From Nephrocerus scutellatus (taxonomy: Eukaryota > Arthropoda > Insecta > Diptera > Pipunculidae), in contig OX352761.1 of NCBI GenBank assembly GCA_947095585.1, forward strand, positions 78,991,267-79,055,266: a stretch of 64,000 nucleotides of DNA, given 5' to 3'. The first letter of the stretch is position 1. Every line of letters begins with the position of its first letter. Position numbers and translations under genes: made by a program. Under the pieces are notes generated by a model. The model did not search any database. It worked only from the letters and a program-made list of their open reading frames with translations, and had not been told where the DNA came from. Below are positions 9,472 through 19,309 of this stretch, piece after piece.

Positions 9472-9606
9472 TACAACCACTTCGACGATTTTCGACGAAT
9501 TGAACCTTCTTGGGTGCTCACCCGCCGGTGTTTTGTCAGCTCTGAGGACAATGGTACGGCTGTCGGATGGCATCCGATCCAACGCAATTTTGAACAATTT
9601 GATCAA
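9472..9606 (-). pseudogene. Helitron Rep/helicase N-terminal fragment
   Basis: About 45 codons read ALDRMPSDSRTIVLRADKTP and then AGEHPRRFNSSKIVEVVVI. This order, with a MPxDxxxxVIRADK-like phrase followed by GEHxRRFN and EVAxVI-like residues, matches the conserved N-terminal region of Helitron replication proteins as I recall it. It is cut by the inverted repeat head on one side and fades into non-coding sequence on the other. Only this short block is recognisable, so it is a relic. Other Helitron-type helicase pieces in the window come from the C-terminal part. Confidence 0.5.
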
Positions 9607-11160
9607 TTCGTTGTTCTGATGAAATAGCAGGGTAGGCTGTGTCGTCTACACGGCCGCGTGGGTTTTGAGCGTGATTTCAATTCAATTCAATTAGTAATGT
9701 AATGTGAGTTGAGCAGGGAACCAACCAGCAGAGACTATACTACACTACTACTTCTCTAGAGAGGGTTTTGGTTTACGGGCTCTATAGTGACGTTTAGACA
9801 GCATACGAGTATATTTCAGAGGGTGCAGCTTTATTTTGGGGTAAAATTCTAATTATATTGCACGGTAGTTTCAATATAAACTTTGCAAAGCCATAATCAC
9901 ATTTAAAATTACTGAATGTCATACACATGCGGAAATACAGTCAGGCAATTCATTCAAAAAAAAAATTTGAGCGGCTAAAGAAGGAATGTTTGAATTGATC
10001 GGTACGTCCGAAGATAGGTCTAAAGCTGTTTTCGTTAGTATTATAAAACATAAAAAACTAGCCTATAATGGTTAAAATCTTCCATGTAAATTCTTTAACC
10101 TGAGGCCATATAACTTTCATATTTTTATAGAAAGTGTTGTCATCATATTATCATTATATACAAAAGTGTATATGTGGAAAAGTACCGTATTGTATTGTAA
10201 GGATATTTCAGAGTCCATTATTCTATAAACAATGAGAAATGAACCGTATATTAAAGATTATTGTTTGATTTTGTTATTATACAGTCAGCGCAATGATAAG
10301 CATAGTTAATTAAGTAAGAAGTGAATGTCGAACCATCTGTTATATAAAGAAACAAAGATTTACCGTTAAAATGAATATTCTAAATAAATACGTATGAACA
10401 ACCATTCCTCTTTTTTTATAACATACTAGAATTTTGTTTTTTTCTCTATCACAACAGCACTGTATAATTTTATGCAATGTTATTAAGAAAGCGAGCAAGG
10501 CAGATCACCGATTTTTTGTATCAATTTATGTAATGTTAATAGAACGAACAGAGCAGAACACCGATAGAAGACGGACAGAATGTTAAAAAAAAGCAGAAAG
10601 GGAGTAAGCAGAGAAGCAACACAGAACCAACAGAAACTATACTGTCCTTTACAGAAAGCCCAACTGTTTTGCTTTTCGACTACACATGCTTAAAAACAAA
10701 CTAGAGAGCTAAATCCATATACAAATTTTCTTTTTCTCACTACAAAAACTTACGTTTCTCGCTCTTTTTCTTTTCACTTATTTCTGTACAGAAGGTTTTG
10801 CTATCACTACTACTGCACATGTTTTTTTCGTTCTGCTCATGCTGTAAGCTTGATAGTATGTTTTGAGATTTTGTAATTTATAAATTATTAAAGCAAGCAG
10901 AGAACCAACAAAGAACCATTTTTCGTGCAACCACATTAATTTCGTTTTGTCTGGTTCTCTTATTATTCTGTAAGAGTTATTAACTCTTAGTATTGTTGGA
11001 GTTTGGAGTTGGAGCACGAACAGAGACTATACTATCACTACTACTGCACATGTTTTCTTCATTCTATTCTATTGGCAAATATTAATATAATTTTTAAATA
11101 CGATTATATTAAGTCTATAATCAAGCAATACGATTAAATAAAAAAATTTATTAAAGGACT
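9607..11160. other. Unassigned region with scattered short repeats
   Basis: No coding domain is visible. A 35-bp word, CTATCACTACTACTGCACAT plus TTT(T/C)TTC, occurs at about 10800-10834 and 11029-11064. Phrases such as ACCAACAGA(G/A)ACTATACT recur at about 9728, 10626 and 11013. They suggest an old, internally repetitive non-autonomous element whose ends I cannot define. Poly-A-rich sequence near 11100-11170 leads into the satellite monomer. Confidence 0.35.
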
Positions 11161-11204
11161 TAAAAAATAATAATAATCAATATTGATTAAATTAAAAGGC
11201 GCAA

Positions 11205-11365
11205 GTCGCTTGAGAAGTTGATTACTTCCAGAAATTCCAGTTCCTAATAACCATATCCCAGAATTTCCAAGGGAACAAGTTTTACAGTGTTAGTCCAGCA
11301 TACCGAATTTCATGCGAATCACTTAAGAAATTGATTAGGTCCTGAAATTCATTGATGCTGTTCAC
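11205..11365 (+). repeat. Diverged monomer of the 118-bp satellite
   Basis: Phrases CCAGAATTTCCAAGGGAACAAG and CATACCGAATTTCATGCGAATC with AAGAAATTGATTAGGTCC match the order of the satellite arrays at 19.3-20.3 kb, though more diverged. It is a stray monomer outside the main arrays. Confidence 0.65.
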
Positions 11366-11409
11366 GGACACCTAACCAAGGAATTCAGAATAGGTTAATT
11401 TCGCGATTA

Positions 11410-11770
11410 GCATACTCTCCAACCCCGTTTAACTTGATGACTCATGGAAAACTTCCAAGCAGCGAATCTCCGGATGCGATGCCTGCTGGTTTTGAGATTA
11501 TCTGGAGGGGGTGGTTTTCCAAAGTGGCTCCAGTTTCTTTTTGAGATGATCGTTATGGCTGAAGCTGTGTCGAGTTGTAGCTTAACGTTCGCGCCGTTGA
11601 TCTTTGGTTCAACAAACTTTCGTTGCGCGGCATTGTTGACTTCGCTGACTTGATTGACTTGAAGGCCTACACTTGAGCATTTTTGTTGGACCTGTTGCTT
11701 TATAAAATATTTACATTTTACATTTTTCGCAAGTCTTCGCTTTGTAAGGACAATTCTGCCAGATGGTGCT
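11410..11770 (-). pseudogene. pol: LTR-retroelement gag-knuckle/protease fragment
   Basis: One minus-strand frame reads RKFVEPKINGANVKLQLDTA and SAITIISKRNWSHFGKPP. LQLDTAS followed by ITIIS is the retropepsin active-site region in the DTAS form found in several insect Ty3/gypsy polyproteins. Upstream, in another frame, CPYKAKTCEKC resembles the end of the Cys/His gag region that precedes the protease. The frame continues past the protease start to a stop near 11410 with no flap motif that I can name. It is an orphan fragment between satellite monomers, with no RT nearby on this strand. Confidence 0.65.
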
Positions 11771-11829
11771 TGCTTTTTCTCCTAGACCGCTTTGACTTCG
11801 AACTGTTTGACGACTTTGGTTTTGTCGCG

Positions 11830-12000
11830 CTTCAGGCAAACGATTCCAGAATTTCCTTAGGAACAAGGATTGTAGTCGTATCTTAGTCCTGCATACCGAA
11901 TTTCATACGAATCGCTTGAGAAATGGCTTGGTCCAAAAAATTCCAGACCCTATTGGCCAGATCCCAGAATTTCCATAGGAACAAGGGTTTGTAACGACGT
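11830..12000 (+). repeat. 118-bp satellite monomer(s)
   Basis: One full monomer and part of a second are close to the array consensus: CATACCGAATTTCATACGAA, TTGAGAAATGGCTTGGTCC, CAGACCCTATTGGCCAGATC and CCATAGGAACAAG. It is much better conserved than the copy at 11.2 kb, so it may be a more recent transposition or exchange from the array. Confidence 0.75.
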
Positions 12001-12526
12001 TTTCTACTGCCGGGGTAATGCTCAGTAGTCGTCCAAGGTTCCGTTACAGAAAAAAGTCTTTGTTTTGATTTTTTGCTTTCCTTTTTTTTAACTACCTGTT
12101 CCCGGGCGCTTTGCTACCCGCACACATGAACCCCCGGGGTGACGGGAATACTATAGCCTATAACCTTCCCTCACCTGCCAATAATTTACGTTGACATTTT
12201 TTTAAAAATACGTTTGTAAATCTCATGTTAAAATTTTACTTTCTCCCCTTCCATCTATACCTATAAATTTCCCCTACCTGCCAATAATATATCTAGCGGA
12301 AATACCCGGCGTTTCCCGGCTGCCCCATTCCACTGACCCCCACCAAGTTAACACCCGCCCACTGATACTACACCCACTGACCTCCCGCCCACTGACCCAC
12401 CGCCATCTGACCGCCAGCCCACGGACCTCTGACCTCAGATGACCACCCATTCACAGACCAACCCCAACCACTGAACTCACACCAACTGACCAACTCACCA
12501 CCCCACCAGCCCAGAAAACTATAGAA
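12001..12526 (+). repeat. Two dispersed repeat heads (same families as 7370 and 8708)
   Basis: The CCTGTTCCCGGGCGCTTTGC head with CACACATGAACCCCCG starts at about 12093. A second head, TACCCGGCGTTTCCCGGCTG, starts near 12298 and runs into CCACTGACC-rich simple sequence up to about 12500. Both match repeats near 7.4 and 8.7 kb. No coding frame of interest; the C-rich run makes long but meaningless open stretches on the minus strand. Confidence 0.55.
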
Positions 12527-12975
12527 TAAGTTTGAACGCGATTGGTTCATAAAAACATGCAATTTGTAGAAGCAATAAAAAAATTCTTATGGAGACCCTT
12601 TGACTCAGAAGTCTGACCACTTTCAAAATATGCCTACTATGTGTTCATTATGATATAAAACCCCTATGCAAAGTTTGAACGCGATCGATTCATAAAAACA
12701 TGCAGTTTGTAAAAACAATAAAAAAAATCGTATGGTGACCCCTTGACCTAGGAGTCTGACCACTTTCAAAATATGCCTATTAAGTACCTATTATGCTATA
12801 AAACCCCTATGCAAAGTTTGAACGCGATCGATTCATAAAAACATGCAATTTGTAAAAACAATAAAAAAAATTAGTATGGGGACCCCTTGACCTAAGAGTC
12901 TTATCACTTTCAAAATATGCCTATTAAGTACCTATTATGGTAGAAAACCCATATGCAAAGTTAGAACGCGATCGG
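12527..12975. repeat. 143-bp tandem repeat, three copies
   Basis: The phrase TTTGAACGCGAT recurs at 12531, 12674 and 12817, and in diverged form at 12961, giving a period of 143-144 bp. Each copy holds TTCATAAAAACATGCA, a poly-A run, CCCCTTGACC and ACTTTCAAAATATGCC. The last copy passes into CATACATACATACAAAGTTTC, a simple-repeat 3' tail typical of RTE/SINE-type elements. Confidence 0.85.
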
Positions 12976-13121
12976 TAGAAGGGTTTGGCAGTCCATACCG
13001 GACATACATACATACATACAAAGTTTCACTTTAATTTTTTTTTGATTAGTGGGATAGGACGGGGAAGGGGGTCTGCCTATATTAACTGCGCTTTCTTTCT
13101 GGCGTGATTTGTTTATGTCAA

Positions 13122-13330
13122 AGCGAAATATGACTTAAGCTAAAGAATCCCTTAACGTGGGTCGGGGGAAATTCTCGGCGTGTAAAAACTAAACGTAGAT
13201 GTACGCGGCAAAACCAATGTAACTTGTGGAGAAGCGTCACCTCTACCCCTAAAGAGAAATACGATTTAAGCAAGAGAATCCCTTACCGTGGGTCGAGGAA
13301 AATTCTCGACTTGTAAATAGCTAAACTACT
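13122..13330 (+). repeat. 132-bp direct repeat, two copies, in an RTE-like 5' region
   Basis: AGAATCCCTTAACGTGGGTC (13143) and AGAATCCCTTACCGTGGGTC (about 13274) lie in matching contexts about 132 bp apart, each followed by AAATTCTCG and a GTAAA...CTAAAC phrase. The pair lies about 200 bp upstream of the endonuclease fragment on the same strand, which fits a tandem 5' UTR of a LINE. Confidence 0.6.
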
Positions 13331-13454
13331 TTTATAATTTTACTTTTGTAATTTTCCTCCAATGCAGGAAAAGCTGAATGATCGGGCTAGTCCCTTCAAA
13401 GTAAGGTTGGCGCGAGGCCAATAACTTCGCCTATAAAAAATTATTATTACGGAA

Positions 13455-13640
13455 CCCAAAAACAGCCTCGGATACACTGATGAACGACGACGACCACGGC
13501 AACGAAAACGGCTAAACGATTTAAGAATTTTCTCATGGAACGTACGCTCACTGTATAGAGCTCGAGCTGCACAGCAGCTAGCCGATACCCTGTCCAAATA
13601 TAATGCTGACTTAACAGCAATTCAGGAGATGGGCCAGCAT
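13455..13640 (+). pseudogene. RTE-like LINE: start of AP endonuclease domain
   Basis: The frame at 13524 reads RIFSWNVRSLYRARAAQQLA and then ADLTAIQEM. WNVRSLYR followed by a helix and LxAIQE (the metal-binding Glu) is the start of AP-endonuclease domains in LINEs, closest in wording to RTE-type elements. The domain stops after about 40 residues: the expected tryptophan and later catalytic motifs are missing and the frame runs into unrelated sequence. Upstream the frame is Arg-rich. It is a truncated LINE 5' end, with its repeat leader at 13122-13330. Confidence 0.65.
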
Positions 13641-14056
13641 TTGAATAAAAGATACAGAATTAATTTATCAATCAAACTCATCGGCATTTTAATTCTCTGC
13701 GATCTTCTGCTTTTGCTTCTTGCAAATAAAGCAATAGAAGATAGGACTAGGCGCAACTAATGCGAGTCCTAAACTCTGCTCAAATAATCTTCGTTGCTTG
13801 CCAGGATCTCTTGTTATCCTTTTTAATTTTTTGAAAGCATAAAGCTTATACATATATATATAGCAGTAAAAGTTATACCCTGCATATTACACACCAGTTA
13901 GGCCAACCTTATTACAGCAGCTGACTGTGGTGCTAGTGTGAAATCGGTACCGATCGTTAACAGTAAATTGTCCGGTGTCCACATAAAGTTCTTTAAAATT
14001 AATGCCGCAAGACATAAAAGAAAATAAGGACAAAATTATAAAATATAACAAACAAC
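13641..14056. other. Unassigned sequence upstream of the Mag-type gag
   Basis: AT-rich, with AAATAAAGCAATAG near 13723 and a TATATATATA stretch near 13850. It occupies the place where the 5' LTR and primer-binding site of the Mag-type element should be. I cannot match it to the LTR seen at 18939, so the 5' LTR is lost or of another subtype. Confidence 0.3.
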
Positions 14057-15052
14057 ATGTTGGGAAATTTTGAATCATACGTCCTCGGTGACAATTTCGA
14101 TGAGTACGTTGAACGTATGCAACAATTTTTTGTGTTAAATGATATAGCCGACGAAAAGAAAGTGGCATTCGTATTGACCTTTATAGGCTCAATTTAAAAA
14201 AAAAAAAAAAAAACCCATAAAAATTAAAATTTTTCTTGTAAATTCTCTAATCGGGGATACACACACACACTGCGTGCTCGTTTTGTGGCAAAATCATCCA
14301 CCAAATGCCGCAGCGAACAGCGCTGCTCACAAAGCACAGAGCTCATACTTTGCCGTGATCTGATGCGATATAGCGATATTTAAAAATTGTATATTGGGGT
14401 CCCCAAGGGGCCGATCGCTCCAAATTTTTACAAAAAGTGTTTTCCATCGAAGACACACATGTTTACAAAATTTAAAGAAAATCGGGTAAATTTTGTAAAA
14501 TATTTGTATGGGAGCCCCCCGACCCCGCGACCCCTCAAATTTTAATAGAAAGTGTTGTCATGGGAGATATACATGTGTTTCAATAAAATCGGGCTGTAGG
14601 AAGTATGTTAAAAATAACTGCAAGATTCCATGACACACAAATCCACAAACCCACAAGCCCACAAACACACGGACAAGTGAAGTTAATATAGAGAATTTAA
14701 AAACTATTAATACCTGAAGATCCCGCATAAAAAACATATTCTGATCTAGTAGCTATATTTAAAAAACATTTTACGCCCGAACTAAATGAAATACCTGAAA
14801 GGTACACATTTCTTAGGGAGGATCAGAAGTCCGGTCAAACAATATCGGAATATATAGTCCAGCTAAAATCTTTAGCACAGACATGCAATTTTCACAATTT
14901 CTTAAGTGAAGCACTTCGTGATCGATTTGTTTTTGGCTTACGTGATACCCATTTAAGGTCGCAGCTATTGAAACAAAAAAAGTTAACGTTTGATGGAGCC
15001 CTGGAATTTTCTTTGAGTTGGGAATTAGCAGAAAAGGAAAAACCAAAAAAAT
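14057..15052 (+). pseudogene. gag: Gag of Mag-type element C1, split by an insertion
   Basis: The ATG at 14057-14059 opens 46 codons (MLGNFESYVLGDNFDEYVER, then FFVLNDIADEKKV), the N-terminus of Mag-group gags. A foreign segment interrupts at about 14195. Gag resumes near 14705 with LLIPEDPA, a stop, then KTYSDLVAIFKKHFTPELNE, REDQKSGQTISEYIVQL and SEALRDRFVFGLRD, the best-conserved gag helices. A run of A residues near 15050 causes a frameshift that ends this frame just before the knuckles. Confidence 0.75.
14195..14700 (+). mobile_element. Insertion in gag: non-autonomous repeat with A-rich start
   Basis: It begins with an 18-A run and ends with AAGTGAAGTTAATATAGAG after CACAAACACACGG. The interior holds two diverged copies of a phrase with AAAATTTTA or TTTTTACA, AAAGTGTT and ACACATGT, about 130 bp apart. 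The CACAAACCCACAAGCCC tail resembles the reverse complement of GTTTGTGGGTTTATGGG sequences in the U units. It has no ORF. A SINE-like retroposon is likely, but I found no clear target-site duplication. Confidence 0.5.
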
Positions 15053-15163
15053 AATTTTGCAGTTGTAGAATATGGCGCCATCAACCAAGGTGGTAACAGA
15101 AGCAAACTAAAATCAGAGAGTCCTTCAAGGCCAAGTCATAGTCCAAGCAGTTATTCGAACAGA

Positions 15164-15736
15164 TGTTTTAGGTGTGGCCGCTATCATAATCCAGCATCGT
15201 GTCCAGCTGTAATGTGGGAGTGTTTAAGTTGTCATCGTAGAGGTCATACATCACGCATGTGTCGGTCAAATCAACCAAGCACATCTCACAGTCATCGAAG
15301 TCGACAGTATAGTCCAGTCCCGTCAACATCAACAAATGGTCAGTACAACAGACAAAAACAAAATAATTATTCCGTGAAGGAATTTTCTAATGATTTGGAT
15401 TTGCAAACAGAGCATTACCCACTTCCTAGAGTTGACGATTTATTCGCTCAACTAGCCAATTCAAGTCTTTATTGTGTGATAGATCTTTCGGGAGCTTATC
15501 AACAATTGGAAGTTGCGGAAAGTATATTAGAGTTACTTACCATCAATACGCATAAGGGCTTGTATCAGTATAATCGGTTACCATTTGGGGTAAAAAGTGC
15601 ACCGTCCATCTTTCAATCCGTGATGGATAGAATACTATGTGGAATTCCGAAAATCTTAGTCTACTTGGATGACATTTTAATTGGTGCCCAATTAGGCTAT
15701 GTAATGCAAAAATATTCTAGAGAAAGTCCTTGTTAG
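15164..15736 (+). pseudogene. pol: Knuckles joined to RT palm by a large internal deletion (C1)
   Basis: Two CCHC-type knuckles appear at 15164-15262: CFRCGRYHNPASC and CLSCHRRGHTSRMC; the first lacks the usual GH spacing. After a Ser/Gln-rich stretch the frame jumps into RT at TEHYPLPRVDDLFAQL, so the protease and RT fingers are gone without breaking the frame. RT motif A (VIDLSGAYQQL), motif B (LPFGVKSAPSIFQ) and motif C (YLDD, 15662-15673) follow. The frame ends at a stop at 15736. Confidence 0.75.
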
Positions 15737-16515
15737 GCTTAATAAATACAATGTCAAGTTAAACATAGAAAAATGTAAATTTTTCGAGTCGTCTGTCAAA
15801 CTTTTGGGACATTTTATTTCGTCACACGATATTAGGCTCTGCCAATCAAAAGTTCAAGCAATCGTCGAAGCCCCGCCACTTAAAAATTTACAAGAATTGC
15901 AAAGTTTCTTGGGGTTATTAAATTATTATAGTCGTTTTATCCCAAATTTGTCTGCAAAATTAAAAGTCTTATTTAACTTGTTAAATAAAGATAGTAAATT
16001 CGAGTGGATGAAAATACATCAAACATGTTTTGATCATTGCAAAGCACTCATAGTGAACAATAATCTTCTTGAACTATACGACCCGAAGAAAGAAATCGTA
16101 GTTGCTGCAGATGCAAGCCCCTATGGGCTGGGTGATGTTTTATCGCATGTCGTTAACGGCGTCCAGTAATTTTTTCGGCAAGTACTCTTTCACCAGCCGA
16201 AAGAAATTATTCACAAATACATCGGGAAGCTTTGGCTATAATTTTTGCGATAAAAAAGTTCCATAAATATATTTACGGTCATAAATTTATATTATGTTTG
16301 GATTCACAGGCGTTGTGAGAGATATTTAATCGAAAAAAAGACACCTCGAACGTTTCAGCTTCTAGGTTACAAAGATGGGCAGTGATATTGTCAACCTACC
16401 ATTACGAATTTCAGTATAGGCCTGCAAATAAAATGGCAAATGCTGATGCTCTTTCGCGGCTTCCATTGTCTTATGAAACTCAAGTTGACGTAGATTCAAT
16501 TAATTATTTCCATTA
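15737..16515 (+). pseudogene. pol: RT connection and RNase H of C1
   Basis: The connection domain reads GHFISSHDIRLCQSKVQAIV and LQSFLGLLNYYSRFIPNLS. RNase H starts VVAADASPYGLGDVLSHVV with the first catalytic Asp. A frameshift near 16170 follows, and the second half reads through YSQIHREALAIIFAIKKFHK (catalytic Glu) and FILCLDSQAL, then a TGA, then RLQRWAVILSTY and NADALSRLP. The last Asp-containing motif is LDSQAL in place of TDSQAL. At least one frameshift and two stops disable it. Confidence 0.75.
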
Positions 16516-17031
16516 GTCGTTGGATAGTTTTCCAATTTCAGTTAAAGACGTATGCGAAGGTCAAAAGAACGATTCAGTATTATCAGAAGTATATAAATTT
16601 GTAGTAAGTGGATGGCCAAATCAAGCGCATTACGATTTGAAAGATTTTGTTAAAATAAAAAATTGCTTAAGCATCGAAAATTAATGTCTTTTCTTTGGAA
16701 ATAGAATTATTATTCCAAAAGCGTTGGTCCCAGTTATTTTAAAGACTATTCACAGTAGTCACGATGGAGTAGTTAGGACAACAATATTGGCGAGAAGTCT
16801 GTTTTGGTGGAAAAACCTAGTATCAAACTGTTTAACGTGCACTTCAACCCGAAACGTTAAGAATGAAGCAATTATCTCAAGCTGGCCTCGTACACTGTTT
16901 CCATTTGAGCGAGTTCATTTGTATTTATTTGATTTCGAAAATGAGAAATTCTTAATATTTGTTGACTCATAAGCAAATGTTTTTTGTCTTATTGAGAAGC
17001 TTATGGCTAAAGTGCGTTTTACCGAATATAA
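16516..17031 (+). pseudogene. pol: Integrase zinc domain of C1, core truncated
   Basis: After a spacer with stops, the frame from about 16690 carries RIIIPKALVPVILKTIHSSH, then ARSLFWWKNLVSNCLTCTST. The His (TIHSSH) and the CLTC pair are the HHCC zinc-binding domain that tetramerises integrase; the second His position is unclear. The core begins with ERVHLYLF and FLIFVDS, where the first catalytic Asp usually lies in HIDFF but reads HLYLF here, so it is lost. A stop follows at 16970-16972 and the core is cut short near 17031. Confidence 0.7.
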
Positions 17032-18237
17032 AGTTACGGCTTTCGGACTCCCCCCATCTGAAAGCCCTTATTGAACAGACTTCAAAAACAGTAATCTTGT
17101 TTCTCGGAAATTCCCCCTCAAGGACAGAGGGGGTTTTAATTTTTTGAGCACTTTTTTGAAAAATGCATTTTTCTAAGTGGTTTGATGGATGTTAGGGGGT
17201 TTATTGGTATCATATAAAAGGCAATAAAAATACCTTCCTTCCTATAAAAAATCCAACCCCCCTCGATAGAGTTAGAGCCAAAAAATTACTTTCAAATTAA
17301 ATTTCAGCAGGGGGCGTGTGTAAAAGAGGGCGGGCCTAAATATTGGTATCAAATGAAAGGTGAAAATTTGCATTATTGGCTTGACCCAATTTTTATTGAT
17401 TGATATGATTAAATTTTTCCCATACAAAAACATGTGTTATATAGCACTGTGCATTATAGGTTTTACTTGGTTACGGCTTTCGGACACTGAAAGCCCTTAT
17501 TGAGCAGACCTCAAAATATGATATGATATTTCACTCAAATATATGAAAAACCACATGAACCAGGTACAACTTGATAAAACTTCCGTTTTAGGTGGCGGAC
17601 GCCCATAAAAAAGTACGGCCGTGTAGAAGTAATTATCACCTTTCATTTGGTACCAATATTTGGGCCCGCCCACTTTTGGACACGCCCCCAGATGAACTTT
17701 AATATGAAAGTCATTTTATGGCTCTTACTCTGTCGAGGGGGTTTGGATTGGACCAAATTTTTTATAGGAAGGAAGGTATTTTTATTGCCTTTCATATAAT
17801 AGCAATTAATTGTTACATATACCTGTTCTTATATGGGAATAACTGAATCATAGGATATTTCACTAAATTATATGAAAAACAACATGAACCAGGTACAACT
17901 TGATCAAACTTCCATTTTAGTTGGCGTACGCCCATAAAAAAGTACGGCCGTGTAGAAGTAATTATCACGTTTCACTTGATACCAATATTTGGGCCCGCCC
18001 ACTTTTGAACACGCCCCCTGATTAAATTTAATATGAAAATCATTTTATGGCTATACCTCTGTCGAGGGGGGTTGGATTGGACCAAATATCTTATAGGACG
18101 AAAGGTATTTTTATTACCTTTCATTTGATACCAATTAACGCCCTAACATCCACAAAACCACGAAGAAAAATGAATTTAAAAAACAACGGCTCAAAACTTT
18201 AACACCTCTCTCATTAAGGGGGAATTTCCGAGAAACT
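17032..18237. mobile_element. Fold-back element with inverted repeats of about 290 bp
   Basis: The ends GTTTCTCGGAAATTCCCCCT (from 17099) and its complement (to about 18237) begin long imperfect inverted repeats of roughly 290 bp. Matching landmarks include GATGTTAGGG, TTGGTATCA, AATAAAAATACCTT, AACCCCCCTCGA and AGGGGGCGTGT with GGGCGGGCC. A second copy of the inner arm lies at about 17586-17800, so the interior is itself repetitive. A GTTACGGCTTTCGGA phrase at 17034 and 17468 suggests the element or a relative starts near 17032. No transposase is encoded. It marks the end of the recognisable Mag integrase. Confidence 0.75.
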
Positions 18238-18419
18238 CCGCCGACATTCCCGGGGGTGGTTGATAGGCGGGGGGGTGAATTGAATCATTTGAATTCTATT
18301 AACCCAAAAATGCAAACATAGGGTTAGATGACAATTACAAAATACAAATAAAAAAAAAGTCAGTTTTGGTTTAGCTAGGGACAAACCGTATGAAAAAAAA
18401 GTTGAAAGAAATGAAGAAA

Positions 18420-18757
18420 ATCGTAATGCATTTAAAGTAGGAGACAAAATTATGTACCGAAATCATTATCGCAGTTATCATAAATGGATTCCAGGTAGAA
18501 TATTAAAGTGTTTATCAAAACATACATTTAGGATAAATATTAAGAATATGGTTCGACGAGTGTCCAGATATCAAATAATACAATCTGCTTTGGAAGACAA
18601 GTTTCACCCTTCATTTGATATTATTCATGAGAACAATAAAGAAAGTCAAAACAAAAAAAAACACGAAGCGAAGAAAGTGACGATGATTTTATATGGATAC
18701 GAAGATCCAATAGAATTACTCCAAATAGATTCGAATATTCAAAGTTTGCAAGCCTAA
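18420..18757 (+). pseudogene. pol: Mag-type integrase C-terminal domain (U1)
   Basis: The frame reads FKVGDKIMYRNHYRSYHKW then IPGRILKCLSKHTFRIN and RRVSRYQIIQSA. The VGDxVxYRN...KWxPGxIxxxxxxxxxxV...RRHxxQ pattern is the DNA-binding C-terminal domain of Ty3/gypsy integrases, here Mag type. The tail is charged and Lys-rich, as at a pol C-terminus. An indel in the A-run near 18655 changes the last 30 residues compared with U4. Upstream, TTTGAATTCTATTAACCC-AAAAATG at 18289 matches a more complete copy at 54775. Confidence 0.75.
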
Positions 18758-18924
18758 ATTATTAATTAAACTAAATTAAAAGTTTGTAATACATAGGTGA
18801 TAAATTAAAACTGTCAACAATTTTTTTTATAAATACATTGTAATAAATAAAATATAAAAATAAATTGTTATTTTAGCATGTAATTGAATTCAAATGATAA
18901 ATTGCTACAAATTAAGTTCTATTC

Positions 18925-19215
18925 AAAAAAGGGGAAAATGTTGTATATACTTGTAACTTGAGTCACCCTATATTTATATGCTAAATTATAACGGAGTCAT
19001 TTAAAGAAAAATGTAATCTTTATGGTGATGAGAGTCAGTCGAAAGTTGAAGCCGGCAGAATAAAGTGCATATTGTATTTACGGAGTTGTCGTTTAAATCT
19101 TATTAAAAAAATACATATTAGTTTGTTTGTGATATACTGAAAAGAAACTTAAAGTGGATAATTCATGCATGTAGGCTTAATTCTATGTTAATAAACGTAA
19201 ATAATATATATATAG
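18925..19215 (+). repeat. Polypurine tract and 3' LTR of the Mag-type element (U1)
   Basis: AAAAAAGGGGAAAA at 18925-18938 is a polypurine tract that primes plus-strand synthesis. It is followed at 18939 by TGTTGTATATACTTG, a TG-starting LTR. TATATTTATATG near 18969 may be a TATA box, and AATAAA near 19060 a poly(A) signal. The 3' end of the LTR is not certain; I stop at the AT-rich stretch before a T-run. Copies start at 22569, 27713 and 32719, and truncated ones at 44128 and 55384. Confidence 0.65.
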
Positions 19216-19309
19216 TTCAGGGTTTTTTTTTTCATTTATATATTTTTTTTTTTTCTTCGTGGATGGAAAATTTCTACTGAATTGGAAATTTTGTCGTCAC
19301 AGGTTATAG

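Larger units (their letters stand above)
14057..17031 (+). mobile_element. Mag-type Ty3/gypsy retrotransposon C1, decayed
   Basis: Gag N-terminus, gag body, two knuckles, RT, RNase H and integrase zinc domain follow in order on the plus strand. An unrelated insertion splits gag. The protease and the front of RT are missing, joined directly from the gag tail into RT. The integrase core breaks off where a fold-back element begins near 17031. The wording (for example VIDLSGAYQQL and LLNYYSRFIPNLS) is that of the Mag/CsRN1 group. Confidence 0.8.

Noticed and set aside
12368..12562. Gly/Trp-rich ORF on the minus strand
   Set aside because: It is a translation of CCACTGACC-type simple sequence and has no domain.
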